Shown here: positions 32,713 through 46,089 of the stretch, piece after piece
Layout of the letters: each line of letters begins with the position of its first letter
How positions within the stretch are numbered: the first letter of the stretch is position 1
Source: Diadophis punctatus similis
Lineage: Eukaryota > Chordata > Lepidosauria > Squamata > Dipsadidae
Reading direction: 5' to 3'
DNA: 64,000 bases
Assembly: GCA_023053685.1 (NCBI GenBank)
Contig: JALIGW010000005.1
Coordinates: forward strand, 48,201,242 to 48,265,241
The notes under the pieces: model-generated
The model's input: the letters and a program-made list of their open reading frames with translations, nothing else
Told to the model about the DNA's origin: nothing
The model's database searches: none
Position numbers and translations under genes: made by a program

Positions 32713-35700
32713 TCAAAAGCCTTAGTAGAAATCTCCAAATATATATCCTTCAGTTCTGATAGTATTACAATACAGTACCAAAAAACAAAAGTTAGGAATC
32801 ACCTTTTGGAAGTGGACCTACATTTTTTAGACTTTTCAGTAAAAGGATATAGATAAATCTATAGTGTAATGCACAGAAAAGGAAGAAAAAGCTATTCTTC
32901 ACTACAACGTCATTCTTGATGTCGAAGCCATAATCTATGTTAAATTGAGCAAATAGAATTTCTACAGCAAAATGCTCCCTTTTTCTAGGTATTTTCTCGT
33001 CTCTGCAAAACTCAAAAGATAGCTGGATGTCATCTAGACTTATAGCAATCTCAGATTTTTGAGTGCTGGTTCTTAGTCAGAATCTTCGTATTAGCACACC
33101 ACATGGATATTGCAAGCTCAACGGGATAACAAGTGCTGCAACATCATAAATGCATTATTTGGCTTTTTCTAAATCTAAGGGGAAGCATCTAAGCAGCAGA
33201 CTTGAACCTTTCCACTTCTCAGGGAACAGCAGCTACATTTTAAGAGTGGAAACAATTTGAGAGGAAGAACAGGGGATATTTTGGAAAGGGCAAAAGGATC
33301 TGGTGAAATGACTTTTAGTAGCAGCACTCAATTTTCTAATATTGTCCTGCAAGTCTATTTTCTTTGTAGTCTTTTTTAAATTTAGTTTTCAGCCACATTA
33401 ACAATCTTTGGACTTTTGAAAATGATGACTTGGCATATAAGTAACCAGTGTACACAGTTTATTGGGGAAAAATTTCACCTTTAGTATGCTTTTGGGGTAA
33501 GTGTACACAAGGATGATAGGACCCATTTCTTGTTTGTTCCTTTTGTCCAAAGAACCTTGCTGAAAGAGGTGCCAGTGCATTTATCAGGAATATTTATTTC
33601 CTTCATTGCAAATTGACTTTGTCTTTTTAAGAACAGAAGAAGCCTGTTTCTTACAAACCAAGCCATGAATTATTTTGTGAATATGTATAGTATATTTATG
33701 AATAGATAGTGATCATTTCTTCATTTGCATGGATCATTTTACCTAGGACAAGCTCAATAAGGAAGGCTTGCAGAAATTCCATAAACTATTAATAATTTCA
33801 TCTTTCCTAAGTTAATTCCTGGGATGTCATAGCCTCCTTTCTTTCACTGGAATATTTATTGATTATTAATGAAGAGATTATTCTAATCATGTACTTTCAG
33901 GCAAGATTCTTAGAACAAATAATTAATCAAAAGTAGCTTGTCATTTGATTTCTCATCACTTGATTACTCAACTGGTATCTGAATATGTAAAATGACTCAA
34001 TAGAAAAACACTATCTGAGGTTATGCAAAATTATGAGAAAGATGTGACTTATATAGTTCATTTGCAGATGAAGATTATGACCTGATGACACATTTATCTA
34101 GCGTAAAGGACCTTGTCAGGAAAATGCATCCATTCTTTATAGCTTGCTAAATTCAGAAATTATTCTAAGTCCAATTCCAAATAATTAAGGAGATGTTTGA
34201 TATTGGGAGAAATACCAGATCATCTTCCCTTTTCAACAATGAATAAGATAGAAGTGATGGCAAACAATGTACAATAATGTGACAGAATAGTCTGTTTCAG
34301 AAAATTGAAGGAAATTTCTGAATCTTTCGTTCCTGTATCACTTTAACAGGAAGAGTATAATGATTTATTTGTTACTGGCATACACTGTGTAATCTGAAGG
34401 ACCAAAGGCACTTAATGTTATACAAAGAGGTAATTAAGTTGACTATGACCCTACAACTTTGTATCTCTAAAGTATTCATTTGTACAATTTCAAGTACTCA
34501 CGTATATTATTATGTATCTGAAAAATGCCAGTGTCTATAAATACATAATATCCCTTGAAAAATTTGGATCATTATCACATTTTGAAAAACAACAACATTA
34601 AATTAAAATTCACTTTTCAGCATTGTATAATATGAAGACCATCAAATAAATGTGCTTTGTAATTCAGTTTAAATACAGTATAATTCAGACTGTTTTAATA
34701 GGTAGTCCTGCAAAGTTTCCTTACTACGCTTCAGGAAAGATATTCTCATGATCTATAAATAAAAAAATATCAGTTCTTTTGAGAATATCAGTGCAATGAA
34801 AGTGTAATGAATTCCGTTCTTATTTTTACAATATAAAATGTAGACTAGACAAATTTATAGCATGAGAAGTACCACATTGTTGTTGTTGTTGTTTTTAAAA
34901 AAACACTACATCCCATTAACTGTGATACTGTTCCTTCCCCTCCTCTTATTTTACCTTACAATCGGATTTATTGCTTTGAGGATAATTGTTTTACTTTATA
35001 GAAATGTAAAAGTCCTGGAAGGCCACAGGCGTATTTTCCATACCAGGATTCCTTCACTCTGTGAGGCCATTTATTATAATAGTGGAAAAGGGACCACTTT
35101 AGTGTACTGCAGATAATTGGACCAACCATGTTTCACTAATGTAAGATGAGATGAAGCAAGTATGAAGCACTTTTTTCATTTCCCAAGGCAAAATAAATGA
35201 ACAAATGAAGTATAATATTTACTACTTTTGACATATGTTATGAAAAAAATGCACTGATTTCTGAACAATTCATTGCCTAAGAAATAAATTGATACTTTAT
35301 TATCCAATTACAAAAGGGGATGAAAGGATTAGAATAAATTGAAGTTTGTAAAAGCTGTGATAATCTCTTATCACATAGGGGAGAGAGGAAAAATAAATGA
35401 CTATTGGTAATTCACTGTATTTGTATGAAAAGTTTGCATTTTCTGTTTCTTGCCAGGCAACATTGCCATTTTGATTGTTAAAGAAGTTGGAAAGAGGTAG
35501 CTGGCAAGAAGGAGACTTGAAAATCTCACTAACTTCATGAATAGGTTATCTTACCTTTTCAGTAACCTGCAGTCACTTTTTTTCTTCAAAGAAACAAAAC
35601 GTACCGGTATCACTTACATGGATGGCACAATCCCGTACATCTTCTTTTTTCATTTCTTCATAGAACAGTCACCTCAAGTGATTATGCAACATTTTACAGT

Positions 35701-35839
35701 TCACCATTTTAAGAAAAAACAAAATGAAGGAAGAGCTTCTGCTAGCCACTAGAAAAATAAGATGACTTCATCTCTTTCTAGTCCAGTCATGGGTTCATAA
35801 CCACTGCAGGTATGGACTAGTACCTGCAGGTTTTTTTGG
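32713..35839. other. 3.1 kb AT-rich DNA, no gene recognised
   Basis: Only short frames (84 codons at most, 34862-35116) without recognisable domains, and short simple repeats such as TTG units near 34878. Nothing supported. Confidence 0.4.
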
Positions 35840-35990
35840 GGAAGACTTTCAGAAATAGTTTGTAATTGCGTTTTCCCCAGAGATGAGAGACCGTGATTGG
35901 CCCAAGGTCACACAGCAAGTGTGCCTAAGGCAAACTTGCAATCTCATAATTTCTAGCCTAGTATCTTAAATATTACACCAAATATGCTCG
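35840..35990 (-). mobile_element. tRNA-derived SINE (type A), partial
   Basis: On the minus strand: tttggtgtaatatttaag, agtttgccttaggcac, gtgaccttgggccaatcac. These are the SINE type A landmarks in order, diverged. Confidence 0.55.
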
Positions 35991-36009
35991 CTAGTACTCT
36001 TAGCACTGA

Positions 36010-36077
36010 AGTGTAGTGTAGGGTTTCCTGCCTAAGCAAGGGGTTGGACTAGAAGACCTCCAAAGTCCCTTCCAACT
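36010..36077 (+). mobile_element. CR1 LINE 3' terminus
   Basis: Reads gggtttcctgcctaagcaag and ggttggactagaagacctcc, ending cccttccaactttt, and passes directly into a TTG array. Confidence 0.78.
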
Positions 36078-36078
36078 T

Positions 36079-36119
<41 letters not shown>
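36078..36119 (+). repeat. TTG trinucleotide array
   Basis: About 13 units on the CR1 tail. Confidence 0.96.
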
Positions 36120-37914
36120 AAAAATTATAAATGTTTAATTAGCAACTTTTTAAACCCTCATTGTAAAATATTAAATATTTTGATAGATTACTTAAGCATA
36201 CCTTATCTGAGCTGGAAAAAATTCACACAGCCATTAGATGGAAGTAAGGATATAGAGTTTTGTATCTCTCTGCTGACATCTAGTGGTGGTCCAGATTTTT
36301 GCATTCAAGATTTGGAAGCCCTAGTAGACAGTCAATGTTGTGACAACACTCTTTTTACCAATAAATTAGGAACTGTTTACCATGGAGAACTGTGACAGGC
36401 AGTGCCAATACACTGAAGACTAAGAAATCCATTGGCATTTTCAGTTAAAAAACATCAGTCTGAATCTGATAGAAATATGAGTTCCCAGATGTGCCAATCA
36501 AAAAAAGGAAAGCTTGCAAGATTAAAAAAAATGATGTGTATAAACTTTAACAGTATCATAAATTACCTATTCACTCAGGAAATTTGTTACTTCACACATG
36601 CTGAAAAAGAAATTTTAGCATGGAAAATATGGTTTCCTTACCAATTAGGGATATTTTTTTTCACTTCAGTCTAGAGTGCCACATTTCTCAAGCTGAGAAA
36701 TGAAACACCCCAGACAGTTCCTCTCAGAAGAGACATAGAAAAGAAGGCAATCTTAAAGGTTCCCTGGTGCTAGTTCTCACAGGGCATTATATATTGAAAC
36801 CAGTGAACCACATACTGGAATTGAACCTAAAATCCTATTCACAACATTGAAGAGATCACAGAATTATTGCCACACAATCACCAAATATCTCACAATACGT
36901 AAGCCACGTAGATTGCCTTATCTCTGTACCCTGCTTTACTGGAGGTGAAATATGTTTGTGCACCAAGTAGGCAATGCAAACACAGTGTACGCAATTGTGT
37001 CCAAGGCACAAGTTGGAGAGAGGACTTGGTAGGATATGCAGTAGGAGGGAGCAAGGAAGAGCTGCAAGGAGAGTGTGGGACCTACTCCTGGTTCAATTGC
37101 AGTGATCCTTATGGAACCTTGTGGAAGAGCTGTCACATACGGAGAGAGTGCTTGATTGGAGAAGAGGTGGCAGGAGAGTGAAGTAAAGATAGGAGGACAG
37201 TATCTACATAGGCAGGTGAGAGAGGAGTTAAAGAAAAATGTAGGCCATGATAGCAGTTCTGTGTTGGCTGAGAAAGAGAGATAAAGCTATGTTAGACAGC
37301 CCATAATCTGAAAACACACAATGTCCTTAAAGGATCAAGGGAAAAGCCCAAGGAACACGCTGAGGTTGAGAATGTAATAAGAATCAAGAGAAAGAAAGCA
37401 CAAAACTTGGAGCATGAAGCCAGATGCCAAAGTTGCTTCCAGCAACAGAAGGCAATCCCTGTGTGGTTTGAATCCTCTTCTCAATGAGCACACATGGCTG
37501 AAGCTTTTCTCACTCAGCAGTTGCCGATAATGAAGATCTTTACTTGTTTCACGTCTTGCCACTTACTCATGAGGGGCTGACTTTGATAGAGAGTCATCTT
37601 GCAGACAGGAAGCATCTCCCATGCTTTCTAGCCCCTAAAGTGACCAGATAATTTTCAGTGCTTACTTGGGGATAGGTCTGAAAAGCCTTGGAGTTGGTGG
37701 ATGAAGAGCTGTCATAGATGAATCTGAGGTTCCAGCACCCAGCAGGGCCCAGTACCTGCATTTTTGCATCCAACTCTTCGACCATGACAATTGTAGTAGT
37801 ACAAACCCAGCGAGTGACCTTACCGTGTGGTTAGACTACTACAATTATAAGATTCTTCTGCTTCATGTAGGATCCTCCTAAACTTCAACAGCCTACAGCC
37901 ACCACCCTACTGAT
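36120..37914. other. DNA without recognised gene, with one imperfect hairpin
   Basis: Arms aattgtagtagt (37789-37800) and actactacaatt (37835-37846) pair and extend imperfectly inward. A block at 36930-37760 is somewhat richer in GC than its surroundings, but its frames (80 codons or less) show no domain. Confidence 0.35.
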
Positions 37915-38192
37915 CAGGGGTGAGTTCTAACTTACCTCACCGCCGGTTCACTTCCTCCCGCGCTGTGTGGGCACACGGGCATGCACAGTGCCCAAAACCA
38001 AGTTTCTGTGCATGCGCAGAAGCCAAAACCAGCTTCTGCGTGTGCACAGAAGCCAAAAACAAGATGACACCACCTACGGTACCACCATTAGGGCCGGTTC
38101 GAGGGTGTGGCCAACCAGAGATCACTCCCAGTTCGCGAGCAGGGGGAAATTCCCGCTACCAAATCTATAGAACCAGGAGCAACCCACCTCTG
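37915..38192. mobile_element. Non-autonomous hAT element (family 1, copy 2)
   Basis: 278 bp with ends caggggtgagttc and, reversed, cagaggtgggttgc, flanked by perfect 8-bp duplications ctactgat (37907-37914 and 38193-38200). The interior has repeated agaagccaaaac motifs and high GC. No transposase. Confidence 0.94.
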
Positions 38193-38200
38193 CTACTGAT

Positions 38201-39143
38201 TCACCCCCAACTGTTTGATGACCTCTTACAATGACTATATGTAAATGTGAAAGAACAAGGAGGAATAAGCTCCCACAGGAAAAACCACTGGGACAATCTC
38301 TTTTTCTGTATGAGAAGCAACTGAAAGCCTTCAAGAACCACTATAAAACTTCCAATCCCTAAAAGCTGTCCAAATTTCTGGAATTATCCCCATTAAAAAG
38401 TAAACTCTTATCTATATCCATTTAAGCAAACATTAATACTTTTATACTTCATACTATGCTTCACTATTGTGTCATTTCCACATTATTTAACATACATAAG
38501 AAACCAATGGTTTGGACAAGTCTGTAGGTTTGGCACTGATGTCATTAATATTCTGATAAAACTTAGCTACAGTTCTTTCAGGTTGAATAACTTTAGGACA
38601 TTAGGACATCTAGGCACCGTAAAAAACTAGACATGGGTCTTACTACAAATAAGTTTGGTATCAACAACAACATTAGTTTTCTTTATGATGCACCCATATT
38701 ATTGAATAAATTGGTACTGGAATTGAAGCAACTCTCTCTTAACTGCAGCATAGGACATAAAGCATATTTATGCTGTAGGTTTTTTTTTTAATTAAAATAT
38801 TGGCATTTATTTTGCTTTTGCTTTTAAATGTATATTATTATTTTTCTTTGTAAACTGTCCAGAGAAATTAAAGCAATAGTTGGCATCTGCAATATTAAAA
38901 TAATACATAAAAAGGGTTAGACCATTCTTTAATAAGCAAACAAGCTCTGGCATAAACCATGCTCATTTACTATACCTTGCAAACCTTTCCATCTATGGTG
39001 TAGATACTTGTTTGGGCTGTTTTGGCTGATTGCTTTCTTCTTTGGTGAAAATCAGAGGAACAATTGCATAAAGGATACTTGATTCTAAGTTTACTGTTTT
39101 GCTTCCTTGAACTGTGTAGTACTTTGAAGTTTTTCAAATTGAA
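38201..39143. other. AT-rich DNA, no gene recognised
   Basis: No recognised element or domain-bearing frame. Confidence 0.4.
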
Positions 39144-39321
39144 AAGTGCTTCTCAACCTGTGCCACGGTGGGGGGGGGCACAATGTCATCACAGGGGGTC
39201 CACAAAGGCTTGAAAAAATGTTATGATTTAAATCTTGAGTTAAGTCTTGGTAGTCCGTGGCCATGGTCCTTGGCCCCATTTAAGGGAAGGGGACTGATGA
39301 AAAAAAAGTTGAGAAACACTG
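39144..39321. mobile_element. Possible hAT-like MITE
   Basis: Ends agtgcttctcaacctg and, reversed, cagtgtttctcaactttt, in the style of hAT terminal repeats. No matching 8-bp flanks were found (aaattgaa against gtgtatat), so the boundaries are tentative. Confidence 0.5.
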
Positions 39322-39391
39322 GTGTATATAATAAAATAATTTATATCCAAAATATCTTTATATTTATGGGACTAAATCCTATTAACTATAG

Positions 39392-39485
39392 TATTTATTT
39401 ATTTATTTATTTTATTTTGGTTTTCTTATATGCCGCCCAACTCCCGAGGGACTCAGGGCGGCGTACAGCAAAGAGAAAACCAACA
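39392..39485 (-). mobile_element. LINE 3' end with TTTA tail
   Basis: TTTA repeats (39392-39418) lead into ttcttatatgccgcccaac, then gggactcagggcggcgtaca. This is the reverse complement of the LINE 3' end seen at 14885-14925. Confidence 0.7.
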
Positions 39486-39700
39486 ATAAACATTGCATTA
39501 TTGTAATAATAATAATTATTATTATTTATTATAATATTATAATAACATTTAAATATTATTATAAATAATATATATTTATTATATATTATTATATATATAA
39601 GAAATTATTATATATAAATATAATATTTAAATATGATTATAATATTTATTAATAATAATAAATAAAATAATAAAAATAAGAGTTATATAATAACTCTTAT
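39486..39700. other. Extreme AT-rich tract
   Basis: Runs of ataat, tatta and tataaat with many local palindromes. No gene. Confidence 0.6.
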
Positions 39701-39768
39701 CAGTGCCCATCTTATGTATATAAAGAATGTTATATCTATGTATATTACCAACACATACTTGACAAAAA

Positions 39769-39799
<31 letters not shown>

Positions 39800-39801
39800 A
39801 A
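39701..39801 (+). mobile_element. CR1/L3-like LINE 3' tail with AAAT array
   Basis: Ends tatattaccaacacatacttgacaa and then AAAT units (39768-39801). This is the same tail style as at 48866-49027 and 53530-53557. Confidence 0.55.
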
Positions 39802-41659
39802 TACAAAAATACAAAAATAGTAATAGGGTGCCAGGAAGGTGTTGTTGTTTTTTACTTTTGCTATGAACTCCTCTGAATTATATTTCATAATATGGGTTAT
39901 CTCTTAAACAAATAAATTCTATACAAATAATCAAAGAAAAATAAAATACATTGTTGTATATCCCGTCATATAAGAAAACAGTTTCTTACCTTATTATATG
40001 ACAATGTATTTCTGATATTTAATTGAAAAATGTTCATTGATTAGTATTTAAATTACTGATTTCATTGAAACACATCTGCCTATTAAATAATGGGAAACCC
40101 CTTTCTGAATATTTGAGCAACGGTGGGAATTATGTGTTATGTAATACCTCTCATTGTTATAAACAAACTCATCTGTAATAGTTTTCTTTTTCAGTAATGT
40201 ACCAGAACTAAAATAATCCTCCACCAATTACCTCAACTCTCAGGTTACAATTTGCCCTCAGTGATTAATCTTCCAATTAAACCTTCAAACCATAGTTATT
40301 ATATATAATGCATTCAATAAAAGGAAGCTTATGGACTATGCCGTATGCAATTGAATTTTTCGCTTTTTCTGTTTGCGCAAAAGACTTGAAATAGCACGTC
40401 CCATTTTCTCTTAGGCTTCTATTTACCTAATATCCAATAGACAGGATGTAATGCAAAATAGGAAATTTGCTATCTGCTTGCAAAGTTATGATATAAAATG
40501 TGTTTTTCTCTCTTCCTCTTATATGTGGAAGGGCTGTCTCAAGTTAACATCTGTAGGATTAAATAGCTGCATAGCAGAGTGCCTAAACAGCATTTTATAT
40601 TATCTCATATGCATGCCACATCGGGACTTAAGAACTCTGCTGATTTTAAGCCAAAATCTCTAATCCAGTCCTTAGTGCTCTTTCAACTGTTAACATTGGA
40701 GAGAGGAATTAATCCTAATATACACCCACTGCCTAGATGAATTTTGAAAGATTATGTAGATTTCACAGTGCAAAAGTTTATTGACTACAATAACTATTAC
40801 ATTGCCTGGATATCATTGATAGGCAGATTTTTGACCAGGGATGTTAAACTGTCTGTCAAACAAAAATGAATTGCTACGTTACATTCATTCCATTCATTTC
40901 AGTGAGTTTATCTATAGAAGGATAGTTATCTTTTACAACTATTATATTCCAGCTGTGACTTGGTTTGATTCAACCTTATACAAATTTAATAAAAATATTC
41001 TATTTTTTTATTTTAAATTTTGTTAATGGAAATTTGGAATAGCCTCTGAATAGCTTTTAAATAGCCATTGTATGTAAGAGAAAATAAATATATAAATAAA
41101 TCACCCACTTATAGATTATCTCCTGGTGCTCTGCTTTTTTCAGTCTGTAGAGTTCTTCGTGCATGCATACATGCATAGATACAAGTGGAAAAAATAAATA
41201 CCAGTGTTGATTTCAGTCCTTTATTTCTTTATTATCAAGTGGATAGATCACAGGGTTTGTGAACATCAGAGAGAGGGATTCGTTGACATTATTGTAATTT
41301 TTCTTTTACATCTGGACAAGAAATGTGGGGTAGGGAGGGATGAATGAAGTGGTCTAGTGTGCTCTGTGATGCTGATATGAGTATCCAGCCCAATGAGTTT
41401 TATCTTCCTCACAAGCCTGCCTCTCAAGAATCCTTGGGGGAGTACTAGTCTGCTAATTTCTTTTCTGCCAGAATGAACGTTTAGGGCATTTCACTTGGAA
41501 GGGAAGAAGATAAAAAGATCCAGATTTCTTCAGATGCTGTTTTGGGAATTGTGTTTACTCAAATCCATACATTTTGGAGGAAGAGAGATTGTCTCTTCAA
41601 GCCAGTCCTGAGTTCCGACCACTGCCTGCTCCAGTCCCTGCATTTTTATAGAGTATTTT
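39802..41659. other. AT-rich DNA, no gene recognised
   Basis: 1.9 kb with frames up to 70 codons only and no recognised repeat. Confidence 0.4.
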
Positions 41660-41776
41660 TCCCCTGCCTACTTCCTAGGGCTGAAACCAATGTCACTATG
41701 CCTAAGGCAAGACTAAAACTCAGAGTTTCCTGTTTTCAAACCCAGTGCCTTAACCACTACACCAAAATGGTTCTCT
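41660..41776 (-). mobile_element. tRNA-derived SINE (type A), head part
   Basis: On the minus strand: tttggtgtagtggttaagg, gagttttagtcttgcctta. It matches the type A head and B-box-like region. The open frame at 41542-41988 (+) runs through it and has no own domain. Confidence 0.65.
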
Positions 41777-42089
41777 TTTTTTATTCTTTCTTAACTTTCA
41801 TCTGTTTGTCTGATCTGTGTGCCTATATATCCAGATTCTTTGCAGTTATCCAGCAAATTGTTTCCCAACATTTTAATTTTTTATTTGCTGTGAGGTCTAC
41901 CAAAATAAAAACTTCCTTGGGTTGCTTTACTGTTATTTGTCTACCCTTAATTTATATTGAGTCATTTTTATTGTGTGGGTGGATATAAGATAGAAAGTGT
42001 GCTGTTAGTCTATATATTATATGCCAATGTTTATTTATAACATAGTCAAATATGTATAGAGTAATGATAATACATTCATAATAATAGAG
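41777..42089. other. AT-rich DNA, no gene recognised
   Basis: Nothing recognised. Confidence 0.4.
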
Positions 42090-42196
42090 AGCCTGTTCCC
42101 TCTCTTTGAAGATGGCAGTGGCAAAGTACTTCTGAAAAACCTTGTCAAGAAAATGATACGGATTATTCTAAGAAGTTGTCAGGAGTCAACACTTGA

Positions 42197-42197
<1 letters not shown>
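42090..42197 (+). mobile_element. tRNA-derived SINE (type A), 3' part
   Basis: Reads ggcagtggcaaagtacttct, gaaaaaccttgtcaagaaaa and caggagtcaacacttg. It parallels the 3' half of the copy at 45868-46080 and is followed directly by an AAAT array. Confidence 0.65.
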
Positions 42198-42263
<66 letters not shown>

Positions 42264-42341
42264 AACATACATACATACATACATACATACATACATACAT
42301 ACATACATACATACATAATAAATAAATAAATAAATAAATAT
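42198..42341 (+). repeat. AAAT - ACAT - AAAT array
   Basis: AAAT units to 42262, ACAT units to 42316, then AAAT units again. Mirrors the composition of the array at 14931. Confidence 0.97.
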
Positions 42342-42810
42342 CCCAAATAAATGATAATTCAGGTATACCATGAAAAGTCACACAATGAAACTTTTTTACA
42401 TGTAGAACAATATAAATATTATTCAAAAAAAGAGGATAACCATGACAAAACACACCAACAAAATTTCCAGCCTAGAATCAGGGTACACAGCCTCTTCAAT
42501 ATTTAGTACAATTTTACTTTTTAAACTATTTGTGATTTTTTTAAAAATTAAATTAGGCACTGTTTTGCATTGGCGACATAATTTCAGCACAGTTATGCTG
42601 CCTTTTTCTCATCTCTGCAGTTTTTCCCTTAAAAGAGGTGCATAGACAATATTTGAAAGTGCTTCTGTGGTGAAGTCCTTGAACCAAGATTTCATTTTAT
42701 TAAATGTCAAAACATTACAATTAATATTATCATATAATTATATGCTAAGTAATTATATAACAACGTAATATTACTCTATAAGTGAATATACAGCTTAAAA
42801 AATTCACATA
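42342..42810. other. AT-rich DNA, no gene recognised
   Basis: Nothing recognised. Confidence 0.4.
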
Positions 42811-42873
42811 CTGGCTGGAAAATTCTGGGAGTTGAGGTCAACACATCTTAACATTGGCAAGTTTGAGAAACAG
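42811..42873. mobile_element. Half of a foldback hAT-like MITE (family 3)
   Basis: Reads ctggctggaaaattctggga, gttgaggtcaacacatctta and cattggcaagtttgagaaac. This matches one arm of the elements at 12583 and 56378. The other arm is missing. Confidence 0.7.
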
Positions 42874-44163
42874 TGAGTTAGATTCTAAGAATCTTGGAAA
42901 CTGGATGTGTTTCAGGCCATTTATCAGTGAGTACTGCATGTTTTCATACTCCCTTTGATCTTCTGTATAACTAAGCCTTGGTTTGATGGAGAGGATGGTG
43001 ATTGTTTACTTGATATCATCAACATGTATATCTGTACGTGTTATGGAATATTTTGGACACATTCATTTTCTTTCTGAGGGTCAGAGAATTCAGTTACAAA
43101 ATGTAACCTATTACAAAAAAAAATGCACCCTAAGAAAGATTCTAAGAAAGATACCCCCATCTCCCCAAAAAACAAAGCCAGGGGGAAAAATAAATGAATA
43201 TTAAAAATTCCCCTGAACAACTCAACAAAACTAAACACATACAATAAATCACATCTAATTCTAAATATAAAAGAAAATAACCTCTCCCCCACACTCATAT
43301 TTGAAATTATATAACTTTTTTTCATTTTGTTATAATACTATTTTGGAGCAATGAATTAAACCTAGACCACATGGAGTCATATTGTCTGATTTTTCCTCTC
43401 CTTGCTAATAAATCTAATTCAAGGGCTTAGAGTTGACAAATTGAATCAAGCCAACATACAAATTCTGGAACAGATACATTCTTCCAGGAATATACAATCA
43501 CTCTTTCAATGTTTATAACAATTTTTACTGGTTCTTGAGGTTATTTGTTTATTTATCAAAATTCTGCACTACTCATCTCACCTAACTGTCTCTGGTTTGC
43601 AAATTAAATCTTGAACAAATTCTCTCCAACTCTTGCTGCCTCTGAATCTTAAATCTCAAATTCCAATAACATTTTGCCATCTCTGAGTCTCAAATGCATG
43701 CACTTATTCTCCATATTCTCCATATTCTCCTAAATTAAAAAAAATGTTTCAGGGTGTAATTTATGAAACATATAAGCAAAGCAGAAGCAAAGCAAAATTC
43801 ATATAACATAATATAAACAATATTTTAAACTTCTTGTATGTTCTTCTTAACAACATATGAAGCCAAAATACAGATCTTCTCTTTCTCTTAGTATGGTGTA
43901 ATTATTGATGTATTTTTCACAGTGAAGAATCAAGGTGAATTTATATCTGAAAACTATTTCTTCCTGAGTCTGATGCAAACACCAGCTGCTTTGCATTCAC
44001 CTCCCACTACATGTGGTGCAATATAAAAGAACAACTACAGGAACTGTTGTCACTGTGTGATGGCTGGCATGATTTATGTGTTGTTGAGTCAGGAAATCAT
44101 GAGCATCAAATTAATCCAACATGAAAAGCTTGCTGTCTAACAGAAATTTCAGTTTATGTCAGT

Positions 44164-44166
<3 letters not shown>
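42874..44166. other. AT-rich DNA, no gene recognised
   Basis: Only a short tandem attctccat repeat near 43706-43731. No coding signal. Confidence 0.4.
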
Positions 44167-44213
<47 letters not shown>

Positions 44214-44224
44214 AAACACACAAA
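44167..44224 (+). repeat. CA dinucleotide array
   Basis: About 20 CA units, then three acaaac interruptions. Confidence 0.97.
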
Positions 44225-44504
44225 CTGAAAAGAGCTGTATCCTTCTTTATGCATGAGCAAATTTGGTTGACTGAGTTTTCAAATGCTTTGGATAAGCTGG
44301 AATCTTTTCAAAGTCATCTTGATGCTAAAAAAATTTGCACATTCTAAATTTGCACATTCCTCCTAACTTCAGATAGTGTTGATGATATTTCCCCATCTCA
44401 CTCCATGTTTGGTGGTAGTTTCCATCTCTGCTACAAGTGACCAGTAATGATGTAGAAGAGATTTGCTGAAGTCTGGCCAAATATCCAGTCAGATTTGACT
44501 ATGT

Positions 44505-44760
44505 TTACTTATTTGTTTGTTTATATAGCCTCCCATCTCACCACCAAAGGTGACTCTGGGTGTCATTTGTCTCCCAACAAATAGATTTTAAAAAAATAAA
44601 ATAAAAACAGAGAATGCAAATATAAAAACCATAGTAACAAATAGTCAAAATACAGCCAAAGTGAAGGGAGAATTTAAAAAACGGAGCCATCTAGCCAGGT
44701 CTCTGGTTCCATGGGAGCCACAGGCCACCCATAACCTATAAGCTGTTATCACTTATAGTA
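44505..44760 (-). mobile_element. LINE 3' UTR fragment
   Basis: Reads ttgtttatatagcctcccat, ctcaccaccaaaggtgactc and tgggtgtcattt, then an A-rich block with aaaataaaaacag. This is the reverse complement of a LINE tail of the gccgcccagagtca type, as in the L2-like relic at 28085. Confidence 0.5.
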
Positions 44761-45867
44761 AACAATGCTAATCTGTCACATCAGGAAGAATACGTAGGAT
44801 ACAGTTTTTGTTTAAAAATGTATTTGAACAAATAGCTACTATTGACAAAATGGCTATGTCAAGAGTTCATTTCTCAAGTTACTTTGGTCATTCTATTTTC
44901 GGATTAAGGTAAGGGTGGAGAGTTTAGGAAGCTTTTGATTTAGCCCTTCATGACTAAAAAAATGCTTCTATATCCTATAACCAGAGATTCTTAGAAATAG
45001 ATATAATACTGGAAGCTGGGTCTTTTGATAGGCCAACTTCCTATTATTTATTTATTTTAAATTAGACTATATATTTTAAAAACTCAAGTGAGGTTGGGCA
45101 CCAAGGGAGATTATTATGAGCACATCAATGAGCAGAAGTACCATATACTTCCTAATGCTGAATTAAATTAACAGTCTGACCTAGTTTAAGATATCTACCA
45201 CTTTTTAATCCTAACAATACCTTGCAGCTAATATGCAGATATTTGAATGAACTAGCCAATTTGTATTATAAGTGTGTATTTGTGTATGAAATCTATTATA
45301 TATATAGAGAGAGAGTTTTGCAACTTAATCTATGTCTTCAGGCATAGTCTTAATCTATGTCTTCAGGGCATCTATTAAGACAAATACGACTGTTTGATTG
45401 CCAGCAGTTCATTCATACTGCAACTCTAAGCATCTTTACTTTGAACCAAATCTCATTCAGTTCAACAGAACTTATTTTCAGGTAAATGTGTGAAGGATGG
45501 CAGTGGCTGCCCATTCCCTTGTAGAGGGGGAGGGTCTTGTAGAGGGGGAGGGTCTTGCCCTCCACCTTCTTGATCTGCAGGAAATAGGACTGAAAACCAT
45601 ACAGTGTTTTCTTCTGTAGAATCAAGATACATTCTGTTTCAGAGAGACATCTTTATTTTACCAGGCTTAAACTTAAATACTATTAATCAAAAGAAAACAA
45701 GATTTTAAGAGTATTAAAGTAATGTGAGCAGTGTAATTATTCAGCAGATGACAAAGTATGCAAAAAGCCTCTCTATTGTTTTCTTTTTTAAAAAAACAAA
45801 AAGTGATTATCATTTACTCTTAATTAAGTTTACAAATCACATAGCTGGAATAAGATATATAACTGAA
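44761..45867. other. AT-rich DNA, no gene; one 18-bp tandem pair
   Basis: The unit tgtagagggggagggtct occurs twice in tandem at 45520-45555. Nothing else recognised. Confidence 0.5.
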
Positions 45868-46080
45868 TAGTAGAGCTTTGGTGTAATGGTTAAGGCATCA
45901 GACTAGTAACTGGGAGACCATGAGTTCTACTCCCACTTTGGGTGAACCTGAGCCAATTACTTTCGCTCAGCTCTAGGAAGGAAGCAATGGCAAGCAGCTT
46001 TTGAAAGATTTACTAAGAAAATTGCTAGGACCTGTCCAGCAGTCTCCTAGAATCAGACATGACTGAAGAAAAATAACAAC
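45868..46080 (+). mobile_element. tRNA-derived SINE (type A), most complete copy
   Basis: The head agagctttggtgtaatggtt carries the A-box region, and tgagttctactcccactttg is the B-box-like block. The body has ctaggaaggaagcaatggca and the end reads cagacatgactgaagaaaaa. An A-rich tail with aacaacaac abuts a LINE fragment. Confidence 0.75.
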
Positions 46081-46089
46081 AACTAAATA

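Noticed and set aside
37789..37846. Imperfect inverted repeat as a MITE
   Set aside because: Arms are only 12 bp before mismatches, with no shared family or target duplication found.
41542..41988. 148-codon plus frame
   Set aside because: It runs antisense through a SINE and then AT-rich DNA, with no recognisable domain.
45868..45940. tRNA-like head as a functional tRNA gene
   Set aside because: It has A- and B-box-like blocks but continues into a SINE body and does not fold as a full tRNA by inspection.
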